From Neolewinella lacunae (lineage in GTDB: Bacteria; Bacteroidota; Bacteroidia; Chitinophagales; Saprospiraceae), in the NCBI RefSeq assembly GCF_014349155.1, contig NZ_JACSIT010000061.1:30377-94376 (forward strand): 64,000 nt of DNA, given 5' to 3'. Below are positions 50,092-58,609 of this stretch, piece after piece (position 1 is the stretch's first letter; each line of letters begins with the position of its first letter). The notes below the pieces were generated by a model. The model was not told the origin of the DNA. It did not search any database and was given only the letters and a program-made list of their open reading frames with translations. The position numbers and the translations under genes are program-made.

Positions 50092-51285
50092 TTACCAACG
50101 GCGGAGGGGAAAAACCTCCCCCCGCCGAAAGTGCGCCCGGTCGGGGGGCAACTCCAGAAAAGCAGCCGAACGCAGCAGGCTCGTGCTGTCTCCGGAACCC
50201 GCATTGCGCGTGGGCGTAGCCAGCAAAGTGCCCGTGGCTGCGTCGCTCCGCAGGGCCACCAGTTGGAAGAGGGTGAGGGGGGCGGCAAAATGGCAGTCCT
50301 CCGTTAGCTGGGCGTATTCCGGCGGAGGGGGAGGTAAACCCGCCTGGGCCATCAGAAACGGAAGCACGTAATGCACGGCACAGCAGAGGGTGGAAACGGG
50401 GTTGCCCGGCAGGCCGAAGACCATCGTCTCGCCACGCCTCCCCACCCAAAGGGGTTTCCCCGGCCGCTGCGCCACCCCGTGCAACAGCTGCCTTACCCCC
50501 AATTCGCGGAGTACTTGCGGAATGAAGTCCAGCTTCCCCATCGATACGCCGCCGCTCAGCACAATGACTTCGTAATCTTCCAGCGCCTGGGCGAGGGCGC
50601 TGCGGATCAGCTCGGGGTCGTCGCGCAAATGCTTCAGGGTGGGTTGCAGGCCTTGCCCCGCCAGCAGCGCACCCACCTGATAGAGATTGGACTGCCGGAT
50701 CTGGTGCGGCAGGGGCACCTCGCTCACGGGCACCAACTCATTGCCCGTGGCTACCACCATTACCCGGGGCCGCTTGCTGACTTCCACCCCGGCGTAACCA
50801 CAGGTGGCCAGCATCCCGATTTCCGCTACGCCAATGCGTTGGCCGGCCGGGGCCAGCATTGCCCCCGCCAGGCTGTCTTTCCCCCGCCGGTGCAGGTGCG
50901 CCCCGTCCTCCAGGCCCTCCGGCAATCGAAAGGTGCCCTCCCCTGCTTCGAGGTCTTCGTAGCGAACGACCGTGGTACACCCCGGCGGGAGTGCTGCACC
51001 CGTCATGATCTCCACGCACCTGGTAATATCCTCCAGAGGCCGGGGGGCGTCGCCCGCTGCCTGCAACCAGGCCACGGGGAAATTGCGTTGCCCGGCAGCA
51101 TAGGCAGCGTAATGGATGGCAATGCCGTCCATTGCCACCCGGTCAAAGGGGGGATGGTCGCGGTCTGCCAATAGGGGCGCACTCAGCACCCTGCCTTGCG
51201 CCGCCTCCAGGGTTACCCGCTCGTGGCCCAACGCCAGCCGCTGCGCCAATACCAATGCCAAAGCCTCCAGATACGTCAGCAACAC
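50092..51285 (-). CDS. moeA: Molybdopterin molybdotransferase
   Basis: A 397-residue MoeA that inserts molybdate into adenylylated molybdopterin. Motifs are VTLEAAQGRVLSAPLLADRDHPPFDRVAMDGIAI, EIMTGAALPPGCTTVVRYED, VVATGNELVPV, IRQSNLYQVGALL, and the MPT-binding VIVLSGGVSMGKLDFIPQVLRELGV and PGKPLWVGRRGETMVFGLPGNPVSTLCCAVHYVLPFL. The start is uncertain: GTG at 51285 or TTG at 51282 gives the usual N-terminus, with a TACCTTGC box (51301-51308) 15 bases ahead; a TTG at 51351 would only add unsupported residues. No other cofactor genes adjoin it apart from the distant MobA-like gene. Confidence 0.92.
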   Translation of the reverse strand: MLLTYLEALALVLAQRLALGHERVTLEAAQGRVLSAPLLADRDHPPFDRVAMDGIAIHYAAYAAGQRNFPVAWLQAAGDAPRPLEDITRCVEIMTGAALPPGCTTVVRYEDLEAGEGTFRLPEGLEDGAHLHRRGKDSLAGAMLAPAGQRIGVAEIGMLATCGYAGVEVSKRPRVMVVATGNELVPVSEVPLPHQIRQSNLYQVGALLAGQGLQPTLKHLRDDPELIRSALAQALEDYEVIVLSGGVSMGKLDFIPQVLRELGVRQLLHGVAQRPGKPLWVGRRGETMVFGLPGNPVSTLCCAVHYVLPFLMAQAGLPPPPPEYAQLTEDCHFAAPLTLFQLVALRSDAATGTLLATPTRNAGSGDSTSLLRSAAFLELPPDRAHFRRGEVFPLRRW

Positions 51286-51385
51286 CCTTTCTGTTTTGCC
51301 GCAAGGTAAGTGCTGCGCCGCAAATAAGCTCCGGCCCCTTCCGGCTGCCAACAGCTTGCCCGAAAAGCAGCATTCAGGTATGCCT

Positions 51386-52015
51386 TCAGTTGACCGCGTA
51401 GGGCATTCGGCGGCTGGCGTTGCGCATCAGTTGATCCACCAGCATTTCGGAGGTGGAGAAAGTGCCCGAGGCTACCCAGTCGTAGTTCCACAACATGCCC
51501 GCCGAACCATCGTGAATGGTCAGGTTCACCGTCGTTTGGTTGGTTGTCCCCCACACCCCAAAGAGAACGCCCAGCGCCACTGCTGCCCCTTCCGACATGG
51601 GCTTGGTGGTGTTGTATACCGAAGTGATTACGGCGTCCACATTCAGGGCCTCGGCCATTTCAGCGGGCGTCATGTTGCGGTTTTCAGGACTCCAGCCCGC
51701 CCGCTCCAGCTTGACAATCGTCGTTTCCGGGTCCATGATTTCCAGGCCCCGGATTCTGCCCTGTTGTTTACGACGCAACATCCAGCTGTACATTTCGCGC
51801 TGGAAGGCAACGGCGTCGGCAGCAGCGGCCTGCCGGATCATTTCGGGATCGTCTTTTTTCCTTCCCTGGATGTTGACCGTGGGCGGTAAAATGGCAATGA
51901 TGCTGTGGGCGGCCACTGCGGCGGCAACGTTGGGCGCTTCATAAATGCGGGGGCCACATCCCGTGGAAGTAAAGAGGGCAATGACGATCGTCATCAGTAG
52001 CAGGATCTGTCTCAT
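51386..52015 (-). CDS. Lipoprotein of unknown function
   Basis: A 209-residue lipoprotein: signal MRQILLLMTIVIALFTSTGCGP with lipobox STGC. The mature part includes AHSIIAILPPTVNIQGRKKDDPEMIRQAAAADAVAFQREMYSWMLRRKQQG, MTPAEMAEALNVDAVITSVYNTTKPMSEGAAVALGVLFG, and TVNLTIHDGSAGMLWNYDW. This layout (nucleotide-like beta-alpha region plus a short membrane-like patch) recalls GNA1162/DUF799-type outer membrane assembly lipoproteins, but I am not sure. The ATG at 52015 is chosen because the signal peptide starts there. Confidence 0.7.
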   Translation of the reverse strand: MRQILLLMTIVIALFTSTGCGPRIYEAPNVAAAVAAHSIIAILPPTVNIQGRKKDDPEMIRQAAAADAVAFQREMYSWMLRRKQQGRIRGLEIMDPETTIVKLERAGWSPENRNMTPAEMAEALNVDAVITSVYNTTKPMSEGAAVALGVLFGVWGTTNQTTVNLTIHDGSAGMLWNYDWVASGTFSTSEMLVDQLMRNASRRMPYAVN

Positions 52016-52355
52016 AAGAATGAATTTTTGAACAGGGGTGATTTGTAGCACGAAAGTGCAGCAATTACCACTTACTTTTCACCGTCCGATACCGCTTTAG
52101 CTTCTTTTTAGCGCTTCCTTAGTTCATTTTAACAATCCGTGCCCGGGGTGGCACTGGCCCCTGCGAATGCACCCACCATCGATGCGGCGGTGCCTCCGGT
52201 CGAAAAAATTGGCGTAAGCACCACCATTTTCCCGCCAAGCGCGTATCTATACCGACCGGGAAGCACATCGCAACCCATTTTTTCCTCGCAACAAGGGGTT
52301 AATCCGTCATCCGTTTTCCCGCTTATCGCCCGAAAATAAGTACCTTCGTACCGTT
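52016..52355. other. Divergent intergenic region with a -7 box
   Basis: About 340 bases between divergent genes. Near the right end TACCTTCG (52341-52348) lies seven bases ahead of the next ATG and probably serves the TM2-domain gene. No small gene, repeat or RNA structure was recognised in the remainder. Confidence 0.45.
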
Positions 52356-53204
52356 ATGCTGAACAAGACGCTTGCTGGCTTTTTTGCGGTTTTCCTGGGC
52401 CTCTTCGGGGTCCATTACTTCTACGTGGGCAAAGTCTTCCGGGGGGTCGTCCAGTTCCTGTTCTTTTGGAGCATGGTCATTCTGGTCAATAATTCCGGTG
52501 GCCCGGCCGAAGAGCTTTTTGCCTTCATGGTGGCCTTTTCCGTTCTCATTCCCGTCCTGACGGGCATCGTCTGGTGGGCCACCCCCAAGGAGCGCTGGCA
52601 GGCCAAGTACGACCCTGAAAGCCTCCCCCAACACACGCCCCTGGGCATTGCCGCCCCCGCCGTTCAAGACACCAAGGCCCTGAAAGCCGAAGGCATCCGC
52701 TACTACCGCAGTGCCGACTACGACCTGGCCATTGAGGCCTTCCTCGAAGCTGCCGCGATCGACCTGGGCGACGCAGGCACCCACTTCAACCTGGCCTGCT
52801 CCTACGCCCAACTAGGGCAATATCCCGAGGCAATGCGCCACCTGGAGCTCTCCGTCACCTTCGGCCTCCCGAAACCGGAAAGAATTGAGAAGCACCCGGC
52901 CCTGGCGGCCATGCGCAAGCATTCCGCCTACCAGGTTTTCCGCAGCAACAATTACCGCCGTTTAAACCTGCTGGAGATGGCCCCCAGCCCAGCCGAAACC
53001 GAGACAGAAATCCTGGAAGACTTCGCCAGCCCGCCCCCGTCTGCCCAAAGCGGGCCGACGTACACGCCCAAGGCCGCCTTTCCGGAACAACCCGCCGCGC
53101 CCCCCGACCTGCTGGAGCAAATCGCCCGGCTCCGTGAACTCCACGACGCGGGCATCCTCACCCAGCGGGAATACCAGGCCCAAAAGGAAAGGTTGCTCGG
53201 CTAA
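52356..53204 (+). CDS. TM2-domain protein with TPR-like and SHOCT motifs
   Basis: A 282-residue protein. The N-terminal TM2 domain (residues 4-75) has two membrane helices with the typical GLFGVHYFYVGKVFRGVVQFLFF connection. Residues about 110-190 are TPR-like (GIRYYRSADYDLAIEAFLEAAAIDLGDAGTHFNLACSYAQLGQYPEAMRHLELSVTFG). The C-terminus is a SHOCT-like short domain, LLEQIARLRELHDAGILTQREYQAQKERLL. TM2 and SHOCT occur together in membrane-associated oligomeric proteins of unknown role. The start is supported by the -7 box seven bases upstream. Confidence 0.85.
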   Translation: MLNKTLAGFFAVFLGLFGVHYFYVGKVFRGVVQFLFFWSMVILVNNSGGPAEELFAFMVAFSVLIPVLTGIVWWATPKERWQAKYDPESLPQHTPLGIAAPAVQDTKALKAEGIRYYRSADYDLAIEAFLEAAAIDLGDAGTHFNLACSYAQLGQYPEAMRHLELSVTFGLPKPERIEKHPALAAMRKHSAYQVFRSNNYRRLNLLEMAPSPAETETEILEDFASPPPSAQSGPTYTPKAAFPEQPAAPPDLLEQIARLRELHDAGILTQREYQAQKERLLG

Positions 53205-53278
53205 GTCTCTGCGTCAATTTTCCACCCTTCCCCGCTTTTCATCCCTACTGCCCAGCGTAGTACCAAAACTACCAGCTC

Positions 53279-54046
53279 TTGCGAAAACTGCCTTCCTTTC
53301 TTCTTCTTGGCCTCCTTTGCCTGTTGCTTCCCGGGCTGCGGGCCCAGGGCCTGGCCGGTGCGCGCAATCTCGACCGGGCCGTGCTGATTCATCTGGGCTA
53401 CGGCCCCTACGTCAGTGCCGGCGACCTGAACGCACGCTTCGGCAACGGATGGTCCCTCGACGGGGGTGCCGCCTGGATGCCCCAAAACAGCAATCTGGCC
53501 CTGGGCTTTAAGGTGCAGTTCGGCTTTGGCAACCAGGTTCGGGAAGACGTCCTGGCCAGCCTGCGCACCCGCGATGGCTTCCTGATTGGTAACCAGCGGG
53601 AGCCAGCCGATATCCAACTGCGCCAACGCCAGCTTTTCGTGGGGCCCAGTTTAGGCTATACCCTTCCCATTGGCAGCAACCAGCGCGCCGGCCTCCAGCT
53701 CACCTCCAGCGTAGGCTACTTCTTCCACCGCATCAAAATACAGAACGACCCCGTCCAGAGCGTCCCGCAGCTCGACGAAGCCTTGAAAGGAGGGTACGAT
53801 CGCCTCACCGGCGGCCCCGCCTTCTACCAGTTCATCGGCTTCCAGCAACTGGCGGTAGACCGGCTCCTCAACTTCTACCTCGGCGTGGAGGCCACCGTGG
53901 GCACTACCCGGGCCCTGCGCAATTTCGATTTCCCTACGGGCGCACCACCACCGGAGGACACCCGCCTTGACGCCCTTCTGGGTTTCAAGGCCGGCCTCAT
54001 CATCCCCCTCTATTTCGGAGAGGGACGCGAAATTTTTTATAAGTAA
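53279..54046 (+). CDS. Outer-membrane beta-barrel-like protein
   Basis: A 255-residue exported protein: signal MRKLPSFLLLGLLCLLLPGLRAQ, then alternating amphipathic strands (DRAVLIHLGYGPYVSAGDL; LALGFKVQFGFGNQV; LFVGPSLGYTLPIG; GLQLTSSVGYFFHRI; LNFYLGVEATVG; LLGFKAGLIIPLYF), as in small outer-membrane barrels of Bacteroidota. The start codon is TTG at 53279, which places the signal peptide at the N-terminus. Its stop TAA overlaps the start of the Kdo transferase gene by one base, so the two are translationally coupled. This suggests a link to envelope or LPS assembly, which is inference. Confidence 0.75.
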   Translation: MRKLPSFLLLGLLCLLLPGLRAQGLAGARNLDRAVLIHLGYGPYVSAGDLNARFGNGWSLDGGAAWMPQNSNLALGFKVQFGFGNQVREDVLASLRTRDGFLIGNQREPADIQLRQRQLFVGPSLGYTLPIGSNQRAGLQLTSSVGYFFHRIKIQNDPVQSVPQLDEALKGGYDRLTGGPAFYQFIGFQQLAVDRLLNFYLGVEATVGTTRALRNFDFPTGAPPPEDTRLDALLGFKAGLIIPLYFGEGREIFYK

Positions 54047-56175
54047 TGACGGGGATGTACCGGGTGGGGACGGCGGCCTACCACGGCATGATTGCCCTGG
54101 CCGCCCGCTTCGGGCACCGCCAGGCCCGGCAATGGGTACGGGGCCGGCAAAACGCCCCTTCCGCCCGGCAGATCCGCGACGCCATCAACCAGCAATTCGG
54201 CACCACTACCCCGCCCGTCGTTTGGGTCCACGCCGCCAGCCTCGGCGAATGGGAACAGGGGCGCCCCGTAGTAGAAGCCCTGCGCCAATTCCACCCCACC
54301 TGGCAATTTGTCCTCAGCTTTTTCAGTCCCAGCGGCTACGAACGCTGTAAAGACACCGACGCCGTCCACCACGTCACTTACCTCCCCCCCGACGGGCCGA
54401 AGCGGGCGGAGGAATGGACGAGCGACCTGCGTCCCAGCCTAGCCATTTTCATCAAATACGAATTTTGGTTTTTTCACCTGCGTGCCCTGCACCGGGCCAG
54501 CGTCCCTACCTTTTTGATTGCGGCCAGTTTTCGCCCCAAGCAGTCTTTTTTCCGGCCGTCGGGCGATTGGTGGCGGGCCATGCTGGCCTTTTTTACCGGC
54601 ATCATCACCCAGACGGAGCAAGACCGCGAACTCCTTACCGGCCCGGGTAAATATCCGCCCGAGCGGGCCACCGTGGGGGGTGATCCGCGGATGGACCGCA
54701 CCCTGGCCCTGGCCGAGGCCCCTTTCCACGACCCCATCGTCGAGGCCTTCGCCTCGGGCGGGCTCACGATCGTGGCGGGCTCCGTCTGGATCGACGACCT
54801 CGTCATCTGGTGGCCGGTTTGGCAGCGGATGCCGGCGTCCGTCCGGCTCATTCTGGCACCGCACCAGTTGGTAGAAAAGGAGTTGGCGCAGACGCAGGTG
54901 CAGTGGAAGGCCGAACGCTATACGAAGACCTCCGCCGCACAAGTCGCTGGCAGCCGCGTGCTTTTGTTGGATACCATCGGCATCCTCAGCAGGGTTTACC
55001 GCTATGGCGACCTGGCCTACGTAGGAGGGGGCTTCCGCACCGGCCTGCACAATACGCTGGAGCCCCTGGCTTACGGCCTGCCAACCATCTTCGGGCCCCG
55101 CCACGAAAAATTCCCCGAAGCCGCAGCGGCCATCCGGGGCGGCGGTGCCTTCTCAGTGGGATCCGATGCGGAGCTTTTTGCGGTCCTGGAACAACTGCAA
55201 CAACCCGGCCCGCGGGAGGCCGCTGCCCAGGCCCAACGCCGTCTTGCGCAGTCGGGTGCCGGCGCGGCGGTGCGGACGGCCCGGCAGGTGATGCATTGGC
55301 TGGCCCTTAGCCTCGCCCTGCTCTTTTGGGCAATTCCTGGCACCTGCGTCCGCGCCCAGCCGGAGCCACTGACGCGCCAAAGCACCTTCTTCCTGCAAAA
55401 CGACCGCCTGGAAAGCGCCCTGAACGCCGCCTTCGAAAAAGGGAACCTGATGGTCGCCCTCGCCGGGGTGGAATGGCGGCGCGGGCTGGCCCTGGTAGCC
55501 GGCACCTGCCCCACCGGCGAAAGCCTGGCCCTGGAAGTAACCCTCGATGCCAACGTCAACTACGCTTTCCTGGCCTCCGCCGAAAGCGGGGCCTACGACG
55601 TAGACCTGCTGCTGCGCGACAGCAACGGGCAACTCCTCGCCCAGGACACGGAACTGGACGGTACGCCCATCCTGGAATTTCGCCCCACCCAGGGCGGCAC
55701 TTACCAGCTGCAGGTACACGCCGTAAGCGGCCCTGACCCCAACAGCCACCTGGGCCTCAGCCTGTTACGAAGTGGCGGATGGCCGGTGTTGGAACGCGAC
55801 TTCCGTACCCTGAGCCAGGTCTTTTTTGCATCCGTGGCGGGCATCAGCAAATCCACCGGCGCAGCCTGGCTGCAAGTTTCCGGTCAGTGGTGCCTGTTTG
55901 GCTACCTGCTCGGCGAAGGGCGGGGCGAAACCCTGCGACGCATTCGCCCCGGGCCGGGCAAAGGCTATTTTGTGGCTTCCGGAGGGAACAATTTCCGGGA
56001 TATCGACCTATATTTGGCAGATGAGGAGCAACGCATCGTCTTAGTGGACACTGCCCCCAACGCCTTTCCACTGCTGGAATACGTTTTTCCGGCCAGCGCA
56101 CCCTACGAACTCCGTGTGGAGGTGGAACGGAGCCGCAACCCGGGGCTGCTGTTGCTCGGGCTCCTCAAAGAGTAA
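54046..56175 (+). CDS. waaA: Kdo transferase fused to a secreted-type domain
   Basis: A 709-residue open frame in two parts. Residues 1-415 form 3-deoxy-D-manno-octulosonic acid transferase (lipid A core): VVWVHAASLGEWEQGRPVVEAL, FFSPSGYERCK, IFIKYEFWFFHLRALHRASVPTFLIAASFRPKQSFF, VAGSVWIDD, LAYVGGGFRTGLHNTLEPLAYGLPTIFGP. Residues 416-709 begin with MHWLALSLALLFWAIPGTCVRAQ, a complete signal peptide, followed by a beta-rich domain like bacterial pre-peptidase C-terminal (PPC) domains (LALEVTLDANVNYAFLASAESGAYDVDLLLRDSNGQLLAQDTELDGT). No stop separates them. Either this is a true fusion, or an internal start at 55291 produces a separate secreted protein. The transferase length to residue 415 is normal. 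Confidence 0.82.
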   Translation: MTGMYRVGTAAYHGMIALAARFGHRQARQWVRGRQNAPSARQIRDAINQQFGTTTPPVVWVHAASLGEWEQGRPVVEALRQFHPTWQFVLSFFSPSGYERCKDTDAVHHVTYLPPDGPKRAEEWTSDLRPSLAIFIKYEFWFFHLRALHRASVPTFLIAASFRPKQSFFRPSGDWWRAMLAFFTGIITQTEQDRELLTGPGKYPPERATVGGDPRMDRTLALAEAPFHDPIVEAFASGGLTIVAGSVWIDDLVIWWPVWQRMPASVRLILAPHQLVEKELAQTQVQWKAERYTKTSAAQVAGSRVLLLDTIGILSRVYRYGDLAYVGGGFRTGLHNTLEPLAYGLPTIFGPRHEKFPEAAAAIRGGGAFSVGSDAELFAVLEQLQQPGPREAAAQAQRRLAQSGAGAAVRTARQVMHWLALSLALLFWAIPGTCVRAQPEPLTRQSTFFLQNDRLESALNAAFEKGNLMVALAGVEWRRGLALVAGTCPTGESLALEVTLDANVNYAFLASAESGAYDVDLLLRDSNGQLLAQDTELDGTPILEFRPTQGGTYQLQVHAVSGPDPNSHLGLSLLRSGGWPVLERDFRTLSQVFFASVAGISKSTGAAWLQVSGQWCLFGYLLGEGRGETLRRIRPGPGKGYFVASGGNNFRDIDLYLADEEQRIVLVDTAPNAFPLLEYVFPASAPYELRVEVERSRNPGLLLLGLLKE
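54884..54901 (+). repeat. Weak dispersed 18-mer copy
   Basis: TGGCGCAGACGCAGGTGC differs from the A-variant of the repeat at two positions. It lies in the Kdo transferase part, read as LAQTQVQ. It could be chance. Confidence 0.35.
55340..55357 (-). repeat. Dispersed 18-mer, one substitution, at a signal peptide end
   Basis: Reverse-strand copy of GGGCGCGGACGCAGGTGC, read as GTCVRA near the end of the internal signal-like sequence of the Kdo transferase fusion. Confidence 0.8.
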
Positions 56176-56215
56176 ACCCGGCGGGCTACCGCGCCCGCCA
56201 CAAAACCACCAAACC

Positions 56216-56422
56216 ATGGGTAAAGTACTTAAAGTCATCGAAGTCCTCAGCGAAAGCGGCGTCAGCTACGAAGACGCCATCAAAACGGCCGTGGCGGAAA
56301 CGTCCAAAACCGTTCGCCACATCCGCTCCGCCTACGTGCAAGAACAATCCGTAACGGTGAAAGACGGGAAAGTGGACATGTTCCGCGTCAACGTCAAAAT
56401 CACCTTTGAGGTCGACGTGTAG
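56216..56422 (+). CDS. Dodecin family flavin-binding protein
   Basis: A 68-residue dodecin: MGKVLKVIEVLSESGVSYEDAIKTAVAETSKTVRHIRSAYVQEQSVTVKDGKVDMFRVNVKITFEV, the usual beta-alpha-beta-beta fold. Twelve subunits form a hollow sphere that stores flavins or related cofactors. The ATG at 56216 gives the standard length; a good terminator follows 22 bases after the stop. It lies 40 bases past the Kdo transferase fusion gene on the same strand. Confidence 0.93.
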   Translation: MGKVLKVIEVLSESGVSYEDAIKTAVAETSKTVRHIRSAYVQEQSVTVKDGKVDMFRVNVKITFEVDV

Positions 56423-56444
56423 GCCAACCTTTCTGGAAACGAGC

Positions 56445-56478
56445 AACGGCTGCCTCCCACGCGGGGGGCAGCCGTTTT
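56445..56478 (+). terminator. Terminator of the dodecin gene
   Basis: AACGGCTGCCTCCC pairs with the facing GGGGGGCAGCCGTT around a four-base loop and ends in TTTT. It lies between convergent genes and may also serve the TlpA-like gene on the other strand, although that side lacks a T-run. Confidence 0.85.
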
Positions 56479-56504
56479 ACTTTTGCATGGTTGCTGGCCA
56501 GCGC

Positions 56505-56999
56505 TTACTTCGCTGCCAGCTTCTGGATCAGTTGATCGACTTCCACTTCCCGGCCCGGTTGGTAGCCGGAGAATTCCCGGACCACCTTGCCTGCACCGTC
56601 GAGCACGTACATCTGGGGGATGCTGCGGAAGCCGAGCATGGACTGGAGTTTGCCGTTGGTATCGACCAGAACGTCGTATTTCCAGCCCTTGCGGGACACC
56701 AGGGGCTTGATGCGGCTGACCATTGAGCGGGAGTCGACACTGATGGCCAGAAACTGGGCGCCGTACTCGTTTTGCCACTTGGGGAGGTAGCTTTTGAGGT
56801 GGTCAAGCTCGGCGTGGCAAGGCTGGCACCAGGTGGCCCAGATGGCGATGACGGTGGGTTTGCCCTGCCCAATGTACTCCTGCAGTTCTGCGGGCCGGAG
56901 ATCGACCGTAGCCAACCTCGGCGTTGGGAAAGTTTGTTGCGCGCTCAAGCTGAGGCTCAGGCCAAGAAAGAAGACGAAGAGGGAAAGCGGCTTAGCCAT
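56505..56999 (-). CDS. TlpA-like thioredoxin, exported
   Basis: A 164-residue thioredoxin-fold protein with a signal peptide (SLFVFFLGLSLSLSAQ). The active site is VIAIWATWCQPCHAELDHLKSYLP (CQPC), with the TlpA-type insertion and the cis-Pro loop in FRSIPQMYVLDGAGKVVREFSGY. It would act as a periplasmic disulfide reductase, for example in cytochrome c maturation. The cytochrome-related gene ccmB lies 1.6 kb away but is separately oriented. Confidence 0.88.
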   Translation of the reverse strand: MAKPLSLFVFFLGLSLSLSAQQTFPTPRLATVDLRPAELQEYIGQGKPTVIAIWATWCQPCHAELDHLKSYLPKWQNEYGAQFLAISVDSRSMVSRIKPLVSRKGWKYDVLVDTNGKLQSMLGFRSIPQMYVLDGAGKVVREFSGYQPGREVEVDQLIQKLAAK

Positions 57000-57110
57000 A
57001 GGAGATTGCTTTGTTGGGCCTGGGAAACGCTGGGAGTGCTCTTAAGGATTGCCCAAAATAGTTTATAGTTTTCCTAATCCGGTGCCTGGGGGCTGAGCAG
57101 GTGGGGTGGG

Positions 57111-58352
57111 TCAGCGGATTAGCCCGTCCAGCAACCAGTCGGCCAGCAACTGCCGGTTGCGGGGTTCGACGATGCGCACCTGATCGGAGGGATTGGCGAT
57201 ATTGCCCAGTTCGATGAAGACGCCGCTGGGTTTGCTTTCGCGCAGGACGAAGAGGTCGCGGGCACCGACGGTGCCGGAGTAGCCGCGGCCTTTGCGGAAT
57301 TGCTCGTACTTATTGGCCATTACGAGGTGCATGCGTTCGGCCTGTTTGGCCCCGAGGAGGTCTCCGTCGTGGTGGTAAAAGAAAAGGTCGATGGTTTTGT
57401 CCTTGTGGCGGCTATCGACGTGGATGGATATCATGAGTTGATCGGTGATGCCTTTGGCCAGGTTTTGTTCGTAGAGCTGGTTGATGATTTCGCAGCGTTG
57501 GCCGAGGCGTTCTTTTTGACCCCGGGGGATTTCTGCTCCACCCCAGGCCGTTTCGTCCTTATCGCCCTTGAGGTAGACGTCGTCGCGGATGCCATCATCG
57601 TCGCGGATGATCATGTAGGGGGTACCGCCGTGGGCTAGGATGTTGCGGGTCAGGCGCAGGGCCACATCGTAGGCGTACTCGTCTTCGTGGAGGTCGTGGC
57701 CCGCCCGTTTGCCGATGGTGCCGGGGTCGGGGCCGCCGTGGCCTGCGACGATGTAGAAGATCCGGCCCGCGAGCTTGTCGTCGATTTTCGGGACGTAGGC
57801 ATATTTTTCTCCGAAGATTTTGAAGGTACGGTAGGCCGTGAGGGTTACCTGCTTGAGTGGATCATCGGGTGGCGGGCTGGTGACGTTGCCCTGGTGCTGG
57901 GTGATCTCTCCCTGGTCGAGAATTTCTTTAGGGGCGGCCTGGAGTTTCTTCTCGAAGCAATTATCGATGTGGAAAGGGACGTAGAGCACCTTGTCTTCCC
58001 GAAAGTCCTTACTGCGTACGGCGGCGCGCAGCAAATCTTCGTTGTAGTGCTGGATACTGAGGGCGCGGGCATAGTTGTCGTTGCCGGTAGTGGTACGGAT
58101 GCTGGTACCGTTGTAGGTATAGACGGTAACGGGGAGTTCGTAGCCACGCCCTACCAGCAACTGGGCGTTGGCTTTGAGGCCATTGAGGCGGTAGAACTCG
58201 GTGAGGTTGCAGGGAAATTCCAGCAACTGGTAGCGGCGCAGCAGGGAGTAGACGCCGTCGCCGCGTTCGGCCACCACGCGCAGTTGCTCGGCGCGCAGGG
58301 GAAGACAAAAAAGAAGCAGTAAGAGCGGAAGTAGTTGCTTTTTCGGGATCAT
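57111..58352 (-). CDS. N-acetylmuramoyl-L-alanine amidase (Amidase_3)
   Basis: A 413-residue exported cell-wall amidase. After the signal peptide (KKQLLPLLLLLFCLPLRAE) comes a LysM-like module (LRVVAERGDGVYSLLRRYQL...FYRLNGLKANAQLLVGRGYELPV), then Amidase_3: the zinc ligands are His in IVAGHGGPDPGT, Glu in HEDEYAYDVALRL and His in MISIHVDS; the catalytic Glu is in GVFIELGNIANPSD. It cleaves between MurNAc and the stem peptide. The ATG at 58352 is chosen; an upstream TTG adds eleven residues without a signal. Confidence 0.9.
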   Translation of the reverse strand: MIPKKQLLPLLLLLFCLPLRAEQLRVVAERGDGVYSLLRRYQLLEFPCNLTEFYRLNGLKANAQLLVGRGYELPVTVYTYNGTSIRTTTGNDNYARALSIQHYNEDLLRAAVRSKDFREDKVLYVPFHIDNCFEKKLQAAPKEILDQGEITQHQGNVTSPPPDDPLKQVTLTAYRTFKIFGEKYAYVPKIDDKLAGRIFYIVAGHGGPDPGTIGKRAGHDLHEDEYAYDVALRLTRNILAHGGTPYMIIRDDDGIRDDVYLKGDKDETAWGGAEIPRGQKERLGQRCEIINQLYEQNLAKGITDQLMISIHVDSRHKDKTIDLFFYHHDGDLLGAKQAERMHLVMANKYEQFRKGRGYSGTVGARDLFVLRESKPSGVFIELGNIANPSDQVRIVEPRNRQLLADWLLDGLIR

Positions 58353-58409
58353 AGGATAGAAAAAATCAGGCGGAAGACGCTGCAAGATACGAAAAGGTGA
58401 TGGGGGGGG

Positions 58410-58590
58410 TAGTTAGTAGTTCATAGTTCAGTAGTTCAGTAGTTCAGTAGATCATAGTACAGTAGTTCTGTCGTTCTGTCGTTCTGTCGTTCTGTCGTTC
58501 ATACTCGGGTACTTCGTGGTTTTGTCGTGAGGGCTGGTATACGAGTAAACCACAGCTACCGAACTGTTGAACTATTGTGAACTACCGACT
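58410..58590. repeat. Long hairpin of cagtagtt and ctgtcgtt tandem repeats
   Basis: About four CAGTAGTT/CATAGTTC-type units (58410-58467) are followed by four perfect CTGTCGTT units (58468-58499). Facing complements lie at 58556-58588 (CTACCGAACTGTTGAACTATTGTGAACTACC). Between them TACTCGGGTA and TACGAGTA form a smaller inverted pair. The region separates divergent genes and is one of four related intergenic repeats. Confidence 0.7.
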
Positions 58591-58609
58591 ATTGACCGGC
58601 GGCCTGCCG

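Noticed and set aside
54884..54901. Strong copy of the 18-mer in the Kdo transferase gene
   Set aside because: It differs from its nearest variant at two positions and from the main form at three; kept only as a low-confidence feature.
58410..58590. CRISPR-like array
   Set aside because: The units are 8 bases with no spacers and no cas genes in the window.
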